NCBI GenBank assembly: GCA_905221605.1 | Contig: CAJNDS010002093.1 | Coordinates: 490,295 to 554,294 of the forward strand | DNA length: 64,000 bases | Direction: 5' to 3' | Origin: Symbiodinium natans | Taxonomy: Eukaryota > Sar > Dinophyceae > Suessiales > Symbiodiniaceae | Part shown: piece after piece, positions 61,301 through 64,000 of the stretch | Numbering within the stretch: position 1 is the first letter of the stretch | Layout of the letters: each line of letters opens with the position of its first letter | Notes under the pieces: generated by a model | Told to the model about the DNA's origin: nothing | What the model saw: only the letters and a program-made list of their open reading frames with translations | The model's database searches: none | Program-made: the position numbers and the translations under genes

Positions 61301-63581
61301 GAAGCTTCGGATTTTAGGTGCACAGATCGGGGCCCCTGGGGCCTAGGGGTCATGCGGAGAGACGAGATAGGAAGTTGCGTGGCGGCTTTTGCGTGGGGGC
61401 TTTTGCGAGGCATGTCACGAGCCCGTGAACCTTATAAACCTTATAACCCTAAACCCTAAACCCTAAACCCTAAACCCTAAACCCTGAACCCAGGAAGTGG
61501 ATGGAGAAGGCAGATGAGGTGCTGAATGCCGAAGCCGCCACAACCTCCACCACCACGACCGCTGCCGCCACCGAGGAGGCCCTGGTTTCGGGTTTCGGGT
61601 TTCGGGTTTAGGGTTTAGGGTTTGACGCGCCCTCAACCCCCTACCTGAACTCATTTAGTTGAAAGGGAGTTAGGGCATTCGGGCCCCTCACAAAAAATCC
61701 ACTTTAACGGGGATATAAGGTGACTTATTCCCACGTTTCCAGGTAAGCAAGCCCCTACTCGAAGTTCATGGGTAGTTGCAGGAAGGGCTCCATATAGGCA
61801 GAACCAACTTGTAACCCTTGACCCTAAGCCCTAAGCCCTCAGCCCTAAACCCTAAACCCTAAACCCTAAAGGCCCTAAACCTTAAACCCTCAACCCTAAA
61901 CCCTAATCACGGCTGAACCCTGAACGCCAACCAATGTAGCCTGCTCAGGACGGCAGAAGGACCATCTTGAGCCTTGCAACTCAAGAGGGCAGGGGTCCGA
62001 CATTAGGCCCTAAACCCTACACCCCTACGTAAAGCTACACCCTAAACCCTAAACCCTAAACCCCAACCCCTAAACCCTCAACCCTAAACCCTAACCCCAA
62101 ACCCTAAACCCTATATAAACCCTAAACCCTACAGATTTGGGGGCTTTTGGTATCAGGTGCCGCCCGCCGCCGCTGCGCCCCTCAGCGAGGCGTTTGGGAG
62201 ACGCACCCGCTTTTGCTTCCTGCCGCCGAGGGGAGAAGGGGCTCTCTCAGGGTTTCCTTCTAAACCCGAAACCCGAAACCCTTAAGCCCTAAACCCTAAA
62301 CCCTAAACCCTAAACCCGAAACCCGAAACCCTAAACCCTAAACCCTAAACCCTAAACCCCGAACATTAAACCTTAAACCCCAAACCCTAAACTCTAAACC
62401 CTATAAACCCTAAACCCAATTCTCTTGGGGCATGTTTAGGGGAACCCCCCCCCGTCCATGTTGGGAAACCTCCAGGGCAGGCTTCAAGGCTGAGGAGTTC
62501 TCTGGGAGATTGGTTCCTGAATAAGTTTTGGGGCAGTTGGTGTAGGGTTTAGGGTTTGGGGTTTGGGGTTTAGGGTTTAGGGTTTAGGGTCTAGGGTTTA
62601 GGGTTTAGGGTTTAGGGCTTAGGGCTTAGGGTTTAGGGTTTAGGGTTGTAGGGCATGGCTTTTGGGAGGCAGAGCGCGAGGCAGCGCTGCAGCTGAATCA
62701 GACGGCGGCTTGCTTAGAACAGAGGGTGCCGTTGAAAGGAATGCTTGCTCAAACCCGAAACCCGAAAACCCTCGCCCCCAAACCCTAAACCCTAAACCCC
62801 AAATCCTAAACCCCAAGCCCGAAACCCTAAACCCTAAACCCCAAACCCTAACCCCCAAACCCTAAACCCCAAACCCTAAACCCCAAACCCTAAACCCCAA
62901 ACCCTAAACCCCAAACCCTAAACCCCAAACCCTAAACCCTAAACCCTAAACCCTAAACCCTAAACCCTTCAGGAGATCGCCGAGAAGATCAACGCAACGA
63001 AGGCCAGGTTGGAGGAGCTCGAGGCCAAGTTGTCCTTCCTCCCTGAGGCTGGGCCCTAAACCCTAAACCCTAAACCCTAAACCCTAAACCGCCTAAACCC
63101 TAAACCCTAAACCCTAAACCCTAAACCCTAAACCCTAAACCCTAAACCCTAAACCCCAAACCCTAAACCCTGAACCGGTCTAAACCGGCCTAAACCCTAA
63201 CCCCTAAACCTAAACCCTAAGCCCTAGACACGGGGTTTGGGGTTCAGGGTTTCAAGGTTTCGAGATCCCTGAGCCCCCTTAAGCCCCACAAACATCCCTG
63301 AGCCCCCTAGGCCCCACTAAACCAGTACCTAAAACCTCGACGAAGCACCTAGACCTAAGCCCCTAAGCCCGAAACCCTAATTCCTGCACCCCGAAGCCGA
63401 CAAGCCTCATTCCACCCGAAGCCCTAAACCCCTTATAGAACCCTAAACCCTAAGCCCTAAACCCTGAACCACCGTAATCCCGAAGCCCTAAACCCAACCG
63501 AATGCCAGTTGTTCCTTTGGTTGTGTTTGTCTGGGGAGGAGAAGCTCGCGTACTTCACCTTGATGGACACCTGCCTCCAGA
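43315..63581 (+). CDS. Glucosidase II beta subunit (PRKCSH-like), multi-exon gene span, 5' and 3' ends missing
   Basis: Exon order on the plus strand gives [50 protein letters not shown], several coiled-coil exons, a polyproline exon, more helix exons, and [12 protein letters not shown]. Glucosidase II beta subunits have two N-terminal LDL-receptor-A-like Cys modules with exactly these DGSDEPGT and [12 protein letters not shown] signatures, then NTC, a long coiled coil with acidic/Pro-rich insert, and a C-terminal mannose-receptor-homology domain. The protein holds the catalytic alpha subunit in the ER and presents N-glycans for glucose trimming. The first exons (signal peptide, first CDC) and the rest of the MRH domain with its ER-retention end are not in the window or not recognised. 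From 46,389 on exon phases can be chosen to be compatible throughout. Donors are mostly GC. One intron carries a copia element. Confidence 0.85.
43576..43671. mobile_element. MITE-like element, family 2 (ACTTGGAGGTTC ends)
   Basis: The right end GAACCTCCAAGT and internal TTATAAGTACC pair imperfectly with GGTACTTATAG at the left. Relatives at 46,849-46,919 and 60,267-60,407. Confidence 0.6.
43809..43846 (+). CDS. GII-beta exon: [13 protein letters not shown]
   Basis: A CCGGAG|G acceptor, [12 protein letters not shown] plus one base of an Arg codon, and a GC donor (TCGC|GCGCCA). It joins in phase on both sides and sits where the family has N-x-G...Y.P(S)SR between the two Cys modules. Confidence 0.75.
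44119..44190 (-). repeat. Interstitial telomere array (CCCTAAA)n
   Basis: Ten heptamers near the 3' end of the intron, followed by TATTAAGGACTGT, a solo half of MITE family 1. Confidence 0.95.
44240..44296 (+). CDS. GII-beta exon: second LDLa-like module, [13 protein letters not shown]
   Basis: A GATTTCAG|G acceptor; two bases complete Arg, then [15 protein letters not shown] and LSA. The CDCCDGSDE signature is diagnostic of the family. The donor is placed at CAA|GCGCAG (GC) because it joins in phase to the NTC exon. An earlier GC donor inside DGS is possible. Confidence 0.85.
44323..44534. mobile_element. MITE family 1 copy split by a telomere array
   Basis: The left arm (GGATGGGGCTGTTCCCC, ACTAACAGATTCCTTAAT) and right arm (TATTAAGGACTGTCCGTTAG, GGGAGCATCCCA) are separated by (CCCTAAA)n at 44,393-44,493. 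The other copies are about 100 bases long and have no telomere array, so the array lies inside the element. Confidence 0.8.
44535..46388. other. Long intron with many telomere blocks and variants
   Basis: Contains CCCTAAA and TTTAGGG blocks, (CCCTAAAA)n octamers at about 45,340-45,430, TAAACTC variants at 45,178-45,230, and unique spacers at 44,680-44,780, 45,070-45,170 and 45,700-46,180. No exon recognised, though one containing the Cys before NTC could hide here. Confidence 0.5.
46389..46424 (+). CDS. GII-beta exon: [11 protein letters not shown]
   Basis: An ATCAAG|G acceptor leaves two bases, then [11 protein letters not shown] and one base at a GA donor (GAAA|GAGCCT). A GC donor two bases later is the alternative. 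The NTC then basic/acidic helix follows the second Cys module in the family. With the GA donor it joins in phase to the next exon. Confidence 0.7.
46849..46919. mobile_element. MITE-like element, family 2, partial
   Basis: AACTTGGAGGTTCCGCGTAC and TTATGACCCC at the left, CTATAAGTAG at the right. Half-preserved relative of 60,267-60,407. Confidence 0.5.
47027..47050 (+). CDS. GII-beta micro-exon: LLERLQKG
   Basis: A CCCCCAG|G acceptor, two bases, LLERLQK and one base before a GC donor (AAGG|GCCTGG). Coiled coil. An alternative later GC donor after HK (47,067) would break phase with the next exon. Confidence 0.6.
47080..47460. repeat. Telomere-like intron sequence, both orientations
   Basis: Degenerate TTTAGGG/TTTGGGG (47,080-47,365), then CCCTAAA (47,380-47,465): the intron opens with one orientation and closes with the other. 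Confidence 0.9.
47476..47540 (+). CDS. GII-beta exon: [20 protein letters not shown]
   Basis: A CCCGCAG|G acceptor, two bases, [20 protein letters not shown] and Glu, then a GT donor (GAG|GTGCCT). Basic helix of the coiled-coil region. CCCTAAA precedes, TTTAGGG follows. Confidence 0.7.
47573..47832 (+). repeat. Nonamer array (GGTTCCTAG)n
   Basis: About 27 copies of a 9-base unit AGGGTTCCT, derived from TTTAGGG-like words. CCTAGG makes each junction palindromic. Degenerate TTTAGGG and GAGGGTTT repeats follow to 48,300. Confidence 0.95.
48324..48448 (+). repeat. 5' LTR of the copia element, 125 bp
   Basis: Begins TGCGCAGATAGTACAG and ends CACTCCGCGCA. Differs from the 3' LTR only by T versus C in GTTGGCTYAAAAG. 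Very short for an LTR. No obvious TATA box. Confidence 0.97.
48449..48463 (+). promoter_or_regulatory. Primer-binding site, initiator tRNA-Met type
   Basis: TGGTAGCGGAGCTCC directly follows the 5' LTR. It starts with TGGTA, complementary to the CCA end, and resembles TGGTAKCAGAGC of initiator-Met-primed copia elements with one or two changes. Confidence 0.75.
48515..48528 (+). other. GCGGGAGCTACCGC hairpin, copy 1 (leader)
   Basis: A 4-bp stem GCGG/CCGC with a GAGCTA loop, in the untranslated leader between primer site and ORF1. Identical copies lie at 49,505-49,518 and 54,558-54,571, and a compensated copy at 55,197-55,210. Confidence 0.85.
48579..49502 (+). CDS. Copia ORF1: extra pre-Gag frame with no ATG and an internal TAG
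   Basis: The frame is open from 48,579 to a TAG at 49,386-49,388. It reads [17 protein letters not shown] early, then [32 protein letters not shown], a Ser-rich stretch and an acidic Val/Glu stretch ending RRDETRRNE. There is no ATG in the first half, and the best near-start is TTG at 48,723. After the TAG the same frame runs on for 37 Trp-rich codons ([20 protein letters not shown] and more) to TGA at 49,500-49,502, three bases before hairpin copy 2. Coding character continues past the TAG, so either readthrough or one recent nonsense change is likely. Copia elements usually lack a frame before Gag. Function unknown. It could be a leader protein or derived from the N-terminal end of Gag. Confidence 0.65.
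49505..49518 (+). other. GCGGGAGCTACCGC hairpin, copy 2 (after ORF1)
   Basis: Identical to copy 1. It begins two bases after the ORF1 TGA and 124 bases before the Gag-Pol ATG, so it lies in the inter-ORF spacer. Confidence 0.85.
49642..55215 (+). CDS. Copia Gag-Pol polyprotein, 1857 aa, intact
   Basis: Residues 1-45 form a Gln/Glu coiled coil; about 55-265 are the capsid-like Gag region ([15 protein letters not shown]); 275-370 are Gly/Lys-rich. The zinc knuckle CX2CX4HX4C is at 373-386 ([14 protein letters not shown]). The protease has LIDSGA with Asp447. The integrase has an HH-CC zinc end from His734 ([15 protein letters not shown]), then catalytic Asp773, Asp852 and Glu890 (in GEMVNG). 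An acidic/Ser linker covers about 1040-1220. RT Asp1351 (KADLTSAFL) and the Asp1466-Asp1467 pair (HIDDF in place of YVDD) follow. RNase H has CDSDYAGD (Asp1649), SSGEAEL, WCDSSAA and NPADCLTK. The protein copies the element RNA into DNA and inserts it. ATG at 49,642 follows the ORF1 stop by 139 bases. No frameshift is needed between Gag and Pol. Confidence 0.97.
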   Translation: MEQQLVQMQQQMAEMGARLMEQSEQIVRQQAEITKQQAELLELKKQERPGGRLVDPRNIPKPPSFSGRKEDWERWKHVFLSWLGTIHDKYPGLLNWASKQKESIDHDSDDVTLEDLQLSQALYAILVGYCSEQTQQLITQVPDGNGLEVWRVLSKTNEPSNRTKSWVWRRHLMNPQFPSDINKWSEAFHQWEAEMNEFEKQFRKVEPDDKLSVLVHVAPKEIQQMIFLHSNTLDTYSKTKEYIEQYLTSRNLWRRPQGSSFGAPKKSHVDDGGPAPMDIGAVKAGKGKGGKEGNKGKWDQGGNSDKWGDNRGWRDRGGKDSGKGDKGGKGKGGKASGGGKPGGKDAGKSGHDKGKKEGKGKGAGTNPHAGKQCHVCKRYGHIAADCWWKVSDISEDKTNQEAQASTGGVGSISEQVHDVDHNNMLFAVTDRICGVRDHSEDVYMLIDSGACESVARNGEFSDNFEPMPQGKQLLSVQGTALRIYGKQYPKVRLDDGTVGEVDLTVTDASETLLSVHSLVYKGFEVTFGQEESYLSKDGQRYPLVKKGKRWYLKVEKLSPSEAGVTAQRIAALEGATSSSSRAPVSEKKPVDYWKTERDLVIRVHVVPRLRKFSPADADDCPVIVGDLEPVRATEAKWVDRTASESFEDLWFGVKNPRESLLRYWTGETIFKLKPQEAQESQRMDLEDPFGKDDEGDELADDAMTLWELKEREEAKQQPIMAEPVEPSLEEVAEHELHHANFEPWCKVCVEGQGREKAHRRQHEDPKEHIIYSDYMYFTAEGKQKNKEEVEKSKDSEELKGLAIVMTAIDKDSQCPFAVQVPSKGTKRNMYAVNAMVDWIKDLGWKKVTIQIDQESALAKVFEQVQQRMGMDVVALRRSPRYSSRNLADGEMVNGLIAGKVRTWVASLRDNYSEQVIQTTDILFPWIVRFVSWSLPRFHVNQSRTTPFRVLKGYDYISECLPFGECALGKYSAKKSGVKSASRWVCGIYVGKTASSDEHILLTSAGAQTFRTIRRMTHGRRYQTSILDKTAGVPWNTVYKADQRKPEEIRSKVTAQTAPEMSDPEYEPTDIEPAADEPKTMVVVPPVPAPSVHLTQKEAEDAGGVARQIDADMTNADEAKRTTAMPSRSGKVRRTEATAKAKSEPASSAAAASRAVPGEVSSEDSSSSSSSSPTSRSRSRHSGNEENTEKPELGGDVGSPSKEVGDTQGLSTPVGATTMEDTVSAILEETEERDQISSVADYLDACVVDEEARHKARLEEIEKLDEMFKAFTPRDRRALPKEIKVFGHCWVDKVSSGIAKSRLTCQDFKRNNGADKNSSEGQNNFCPSPGHSTTKMLEVYSLYHNFPRVKADLTSAFLIARDGGDEKGQPVCMKPPREWLDNLEVWLSRQPADKRDEIGSIPKEHLVWQVDGNIYGRQPAASQYRDRLDEILVSKLPKDRYDFVRGRLDGCVFRCTKTKIAVIHHIDDFAVTGPENDLDDLLKVQLPKHGCKVKVGEFEWPEKHGKTSSEFLGREKISVEGTVLTKPNAKHTDNILKLLNLENAKSSPVPGRKLDLDNNSEQLLDEKEKKIFQSCVGSAIYLSQDRIDVKFAVKELARRMKDPRKADMANLKVLGRYLKGTRDLGHLTKVEDLESSAAGERELPLHAYCDSDYAGDTESRKSTSGEVLVLGGTVVEANSTTQSGNPATSSGEAELRSLNHCAQSSMYIQNLARYDFGLPVSTPRIWCDSSAALQAAKRIGVGKMRHISLAHLYIQELVKTKQVIIGKVKGVANPADCLTKHLKTGEEVRQACELTGMVQLSKAGMDEQVRRTALSRVSTIADEVERKSNKWKPKIPARLSLRQLCSVVYKPYRRELPH
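54558..54571 (+). other. GCGGGAGCTACCGC hairpin, copy 3 (inside Pol)
   Basis: Identical to copies 1 and 2, but inside the frame just before RNase H, where it encodes RELP in [13 protein letters not shown]. It is in the same frame relation as copy 4. Confidence 0.85.
55197..55210 (+). other. GAGGGAGCTACCTC hairpin, copy 4 (end of Pol), compensated stem
   Basis: The stem is GAGG/CCTC instead of GCGG/CCGC: one C-G pair became A-T on both sides while the GAGCTA loop is unchanged. It ends two bases before the Pol TGA and encodes RRELPH. Confidence 0.85.
55218..55517 (+). CDS. Copia third ORF, 99 aa, one membrane segment
   Basis: The ATG lies two bases after the Pol stop. It reads [17 protein letters not shown], then a hydrophobic stretch [20 protein letters not shown] at about residues 27-47, KLKVSKNN, and a Cys/His-containing tail ([26 protein letters not shown]). 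It ends 23 bases before the 3' LTR. The single hydrophobic span suggests a membrane protein, with a possible Cys-rich outer or inner face. It is not part of standard copia elements. A short retained frame in an otherwise compact element argues for function. It could also be a decayed end of a longer gene. Confidence 0.55.
   Translation: MGEALVVRSAMVTVLQLVERGTVEQYLSVSVVFLLVSSVTLNMFLLWKLKVSKNNEATNVYLTKYMSVYHTNATCEHLRQGFKTLRKCKVCAHKKVAAA
55531..55540 (+). promoter_or_regulatory. Polypurine tract
   Basis: GCAGGGGGGG directly precedes the 3' LTR, the expected plus-strand primer site. The purine run AGGGGGGG abuts the TG end. Confidence 0.85.
55541..55665 (+). repeat. 3' LTR of the copia element, 125 bp
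   Basis: Same ends as the 5' LTR, one difference in 125. Followed by GTTTT. Confidence 0.97.
55795..56128 (-). repeat. Telomere arrays (CCCTAAA)n at 55,795-55,840 and 55,977-56,128
   Basis: The second is about 21 perfect heptamers near the 3' end of the copia-bearing intron, 43 bases before the VETLKKQ exon. Confidence 0.96.
56171..56209 (+). CDS. GII-beta exon: [13 protein letters not shown]
   Basis: A CCAGAG|G acceptor, 13 codons in phase 0, and a GC donor (CAG|GCTCCC). Classic coiled-coil heptad character. The next 580 bases (56,210-56,789) include unique sequence at 56,230-56,660 with no recognised exon. Confidence 0.65.
56790..56817 (+). CDS. GII-beta micro-exon: DLDRAKAAQ
   Basis: A TGGCAG|G acceptor in phase 0, DLDRAKAAQ plus one base, then a GT donor (CAAG|GTGCGG). 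It completes a Gly codon with the next exon. CCCTAAA precedes, TTTAGGG follows. Confidence 0.55.
57060..57284 (-). repeat. Telomere-like tract: CCCTAGGAA units then (CCCTAAA)n
   Basis: 57,080-57,150 is CCCTAGGAAC nonamers/decamers, the reverse of the unit at 47.6 kb. 57,161-57,284 is about 17 heptamers. Confidence 0.92.
57301..57368 (+). CDS. GII-beta exon: [20 protein letters not shown]
   Basis: A CGCCAG|G acceptor, two bases, then [20 protein letters not shown] and LK, ending at a GC donor (AAG|GCCTGG). Strong coiled coil. CCCTAAA precedes, TTTAGGG follows. Confidence 0.75.
57483..57583. mobile_element. MITE family 1, best-preserved copy
   Basis: TTGGGATGTTCCCCCTTAT and ACTAACAGTCCTTAAT at the left, the inverted TATGAAGGACCATTAGCAT and AAGGGGGAACATCCCA at the right. 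101 bases, no coding capacity. Telomere heptamers lie on both sides. Confidence 0.85.
57815..57905 (-). mobile_element. Short interspersed repeat, family 3, second copy
   Basis: ACCCCAAATAGTAGGATTCC and TAAGGACCCCAATAA match the reverse complement of 14,030-14,112. Confidence 0.65.
57960..57984 (+). CDS. GII-beta micro-exon: EEVAELKS
   Basis: A CTGTCAG|G acceptor in phase 0, EEVAELKS and one base, and a GC donor (TCAG|GCCTCT). Its donor context is shared with the exon at 58,760-58,813. Confidence 0.6.
58536..58738 (-). repeat. Telomere array (CCCTAAA)n with variants
   Basis: Over 20 heptamers with CCCCAAA, CCGTAAC and CCCTAAAA interruptions. Ends 22 bases before the next exon. Confidence 0.95.
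58760..58813 (+). CDS. GII-beta exon: [17 protein letters not shown]
   Basis: A GGCGAG|G acceptor, two bases, [17 protein letters not shown] and one base, and a GC donor (TCAG|GCCTCT). Leucine-zipper-like. In phase with the exons before and after. Confidence 0.7.
59248..59360 (+). CDS. GII-beta exon: polyproline segment
   Basis: A CTGTTAG|G acceptor, two bases, [17 protein letters not shown], then 16 consecutive Pro, then AEQ and a GC donor (CAG|GCCAGT). In phase on both sides. The family often has an acidic or Pro-rich low-complexity insert here. Confidence 0.75.
59765..60115 (-). repeat. Telomere-derived octamers (CCCTAAAG)n, then CCCTAAA variants
   Basis: 59,835-59,930 is about 12 copies of CCCTAAAG. 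CCCTAAAC octamers and heptamers follow up to the next acceptor. Confidence 0.95.
60127..60207 (+). CDS. GII-beta exon: [20 protein letters not shown]
   Basis: A CCTTCAG|G acceptor in phase 0, [20 protein letters not shown] then SLLPETS, and a GC donor (TCG|GCAAAA). About 80 percent identical to the exon at 62,973-63,047 over 25 residues. Confidence 0.8.
60267..60407. mobile_element. MITE family 2, best-preserved copy
   Basis: ACTTGGAGGTTCATGGTGCT and TATTAACCAA at the left, TTGGTTAAGAAGTACCACGA and ACCTCCAAGT inverted at the right. 141 bases, AT-rich middle. Confidence 0.85.
61112..61228 (+). CDS. GII-beta exon: Pro/Glu-rich [14 protein letters not shown] segment
   Basis: A CCCCCAG|G acceptor in phase 0, [20 protein letters not shown], then [19 protein letters not shown], and a GC donor (TAT|GCGCCC). 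An acidic/Pro-rich insert typical of the middle of the family. If the donor is skipped the frame continues APFWWQEAS to a stop. Confidence 0.65.
61498..61578 (+). CDS. GII-beta exon: [16 protein letters not shown]
   Basis: The acceptor is taken at GGAAG|T in phase 0 (CCCAG|G four bases earlier adds Lys but breaks phase). [16 protein letters not shown], then Thr/Ala runs, TEE, and a GC donor (GAG|GCCCTG). CCCTAAA precedes, TTTAGGG follows. Confidence 0.6.
62157..62189 (+). CDS. GII-beta micro-exon: [11 protein letters not shown]
   Basis: A TATCAG|G acceptor, 11 codons [11 protein letters not shown] in phase 0, and a GC donor (GAG|GCGTTT). Short and low-complexity, so less certain than its neighbours. 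Confidence 0.45.
62822..62967 (-). repeat. Telomere-derived 14-mer (CCCTAAACCCCAAA)n then (CCCTAAA)n
   Basis: Six to seven copies of a 14-base double unit, then pure heptamers up to the acceptor of the next exon. Confidence 0.95.
62973..63047 (+). CDS. GII-beta exon: [20 protein letters not shown]
   Basis: A CCTTCAG|G acceptor, exactly 25 codons [20 protein letters not shown] then SFLPE, and a GC donor (GAG|GCTGGG). Paralogue of the exon at 60,127-60,207. Ends the coiled coil just before the MRH domain. Confidence 0.8.
63056..63170 (-). repeat. Interstitial telomere array (CCCTAAA)n
   Basis: About 16 heptamers right after the GC donor. This exon is an exception to the usual flank polarity. 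Confidence 0.95.
63539..63581 (+). CDS. GII-beta exon: [14 protein letters not shown], start of the MRH domain
   Basis: A GGGGAG|G acceptor in phase 0, [14 protein letters not shown] and one base, then a canonical GTGAGT donor. In the family the MRH domain starts with a short aromatic strand and a Cys shortly after the coiled coil (…EF-Y-L…C). The acceptor could instead be GCCAG at 63,508, adding [10 protein letters not shown]. The rest of the domain lies beyond the window. Confidence 0.6.
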
Positions 63582-63639
63582 GTGAGTCTTTCAACGGCCA
63601 CACGCGCCTCGGATTGAGGTTGGAGGGTTTTAGGGTTTT

Positions 63640-64000
63640 GGAGTTAGGGTTCAGGGTTCAGGGTTCAGGGTTTAGGGGTATATACTTTTCTTAGAAATGG
63701 AGTTTTCGGTCCCAAGTGACAAAATCAGGCATAGACCCCCCCGGAGTTGATTTTAACACGTAGAAGATGAAGAGTCAAGAGAGGAGAGAGCGGTTAACCT
63801 TTCCATCTTCAAGTGTCTTAATGGATGGGCTTCATGAGTGAGGTTATTACGTTCAGGGTTCGGGGGGGGAATTAAGTGTTGCTTTCGGGCTTAGGCCAAA
63901 TTGGACGTAGATACCCCACTAAGCCCCAGAGCCCCAACCCAAACCTTAAAGCCCAAAAGTCCAATGGGGTTTAGGGTTTAGGGTTTAGGGTTTAGGGTTT
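63640..64000. other. Right edge: intron sequence and (TTTAGGG)n start
   Basis: 63,640-63,675 is degenerate telomere-like sequence, 63,680-63,960 is unique with no recognised exon, and a perfect TTTAGGG run begins at 63,967 and continues past the window. Confidence 0.7.

Noticed and set aside
61226-62155. Homologous FWWQ / FWYQ exons at 61,235 and 62,145
   Set aside because: The similarity is about 14 bases. At 62,145 it falls upstream of the best acceptor, and at 61,235 downstream of the best donor, so it is probably chance or intron sequence.
42647-63000. Many short frames reading [12 protein letters not shown] or GLGFRVWG repeats
   Set aside because: These are translations of CCCTAAACCCCAAA or TTTAGGG-type repeats and carry no independent coding signal.

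Overview
ORGANISM. The window looks like nuclear DNA of a dinoflagellate, most likely a Symbiodiniaceae-type alga. Seven-base Arabidopsis-type telomere repeats (TTTAGGG) are scattered in both orientations from about 5.4 kb to the right end. Coding sequence is cut into many short GC-rich exons. Introns mostly start with GC (sometimes GA or GT) and end in AG followed by G. A Ty1/copia element of the type common in these algae is present. There is no bacterial operon structure, and no rRNA, tRNA or CRISPR was found.

LAYOUT. 1-1.6 kb is gene-poor. 1.6-4.2 kb is a tandem array of a roughly 780-bp unit whose last copy breaks into a 0.9-kb heptamer/dinucleotide microsatellite. 5.1-33 kb carries exon fragments that read best on the minus strand: two C2HC zinc-finger exons (5-7 kb), a gene with a WWFG/VYKK module and a Cys/His exon (8.3-15.9 kb), a gene ending in a Lys-rich tail (16.2-20.6 kb), an unspliced Ala/Arg-rich ORF (21.2-21.7 kb), and an exon set that includes a TIR-like domain (26-33 kb). 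33-43 kb is poor in exons and telomere repeats. It holds a 2.3-kb perfect-armed foldback with nested AT palindromes (39.4-41.7 kb) and a 118-base G run. 43.3-63.6 kb is a plus-strand gene that I identify as the glucosidase II beta subunit, in 18 recognisable exons. A young, apparently intact copia retrotransposon (48,324-55,665; 125-bp LTRs differing at one site; 5-bp target duplication) sits in one of its introns.

HOW IT FITS TOGETHER. Minus-strand exons lie left and plus-strand exons right, so 33-43 kb is a divergent strand-switch region. In both directions most exons are flanked on the plus strand by CCCTAAA on the left and TTTAGGG on the right. Read in gene sense, introns therefore tend to open with TTTAGGG and close with CCCTAAA, an inverted arrangement that could pair the two intron ends. 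Several small foldback (MITE-like) families are spread through the same introns.

LIMITS. All exon edges, families and repeat copies were judged by eye. Exons other than those of the glucosidase II beta gene, the copia element and the WWFG module should be treated as candidates.
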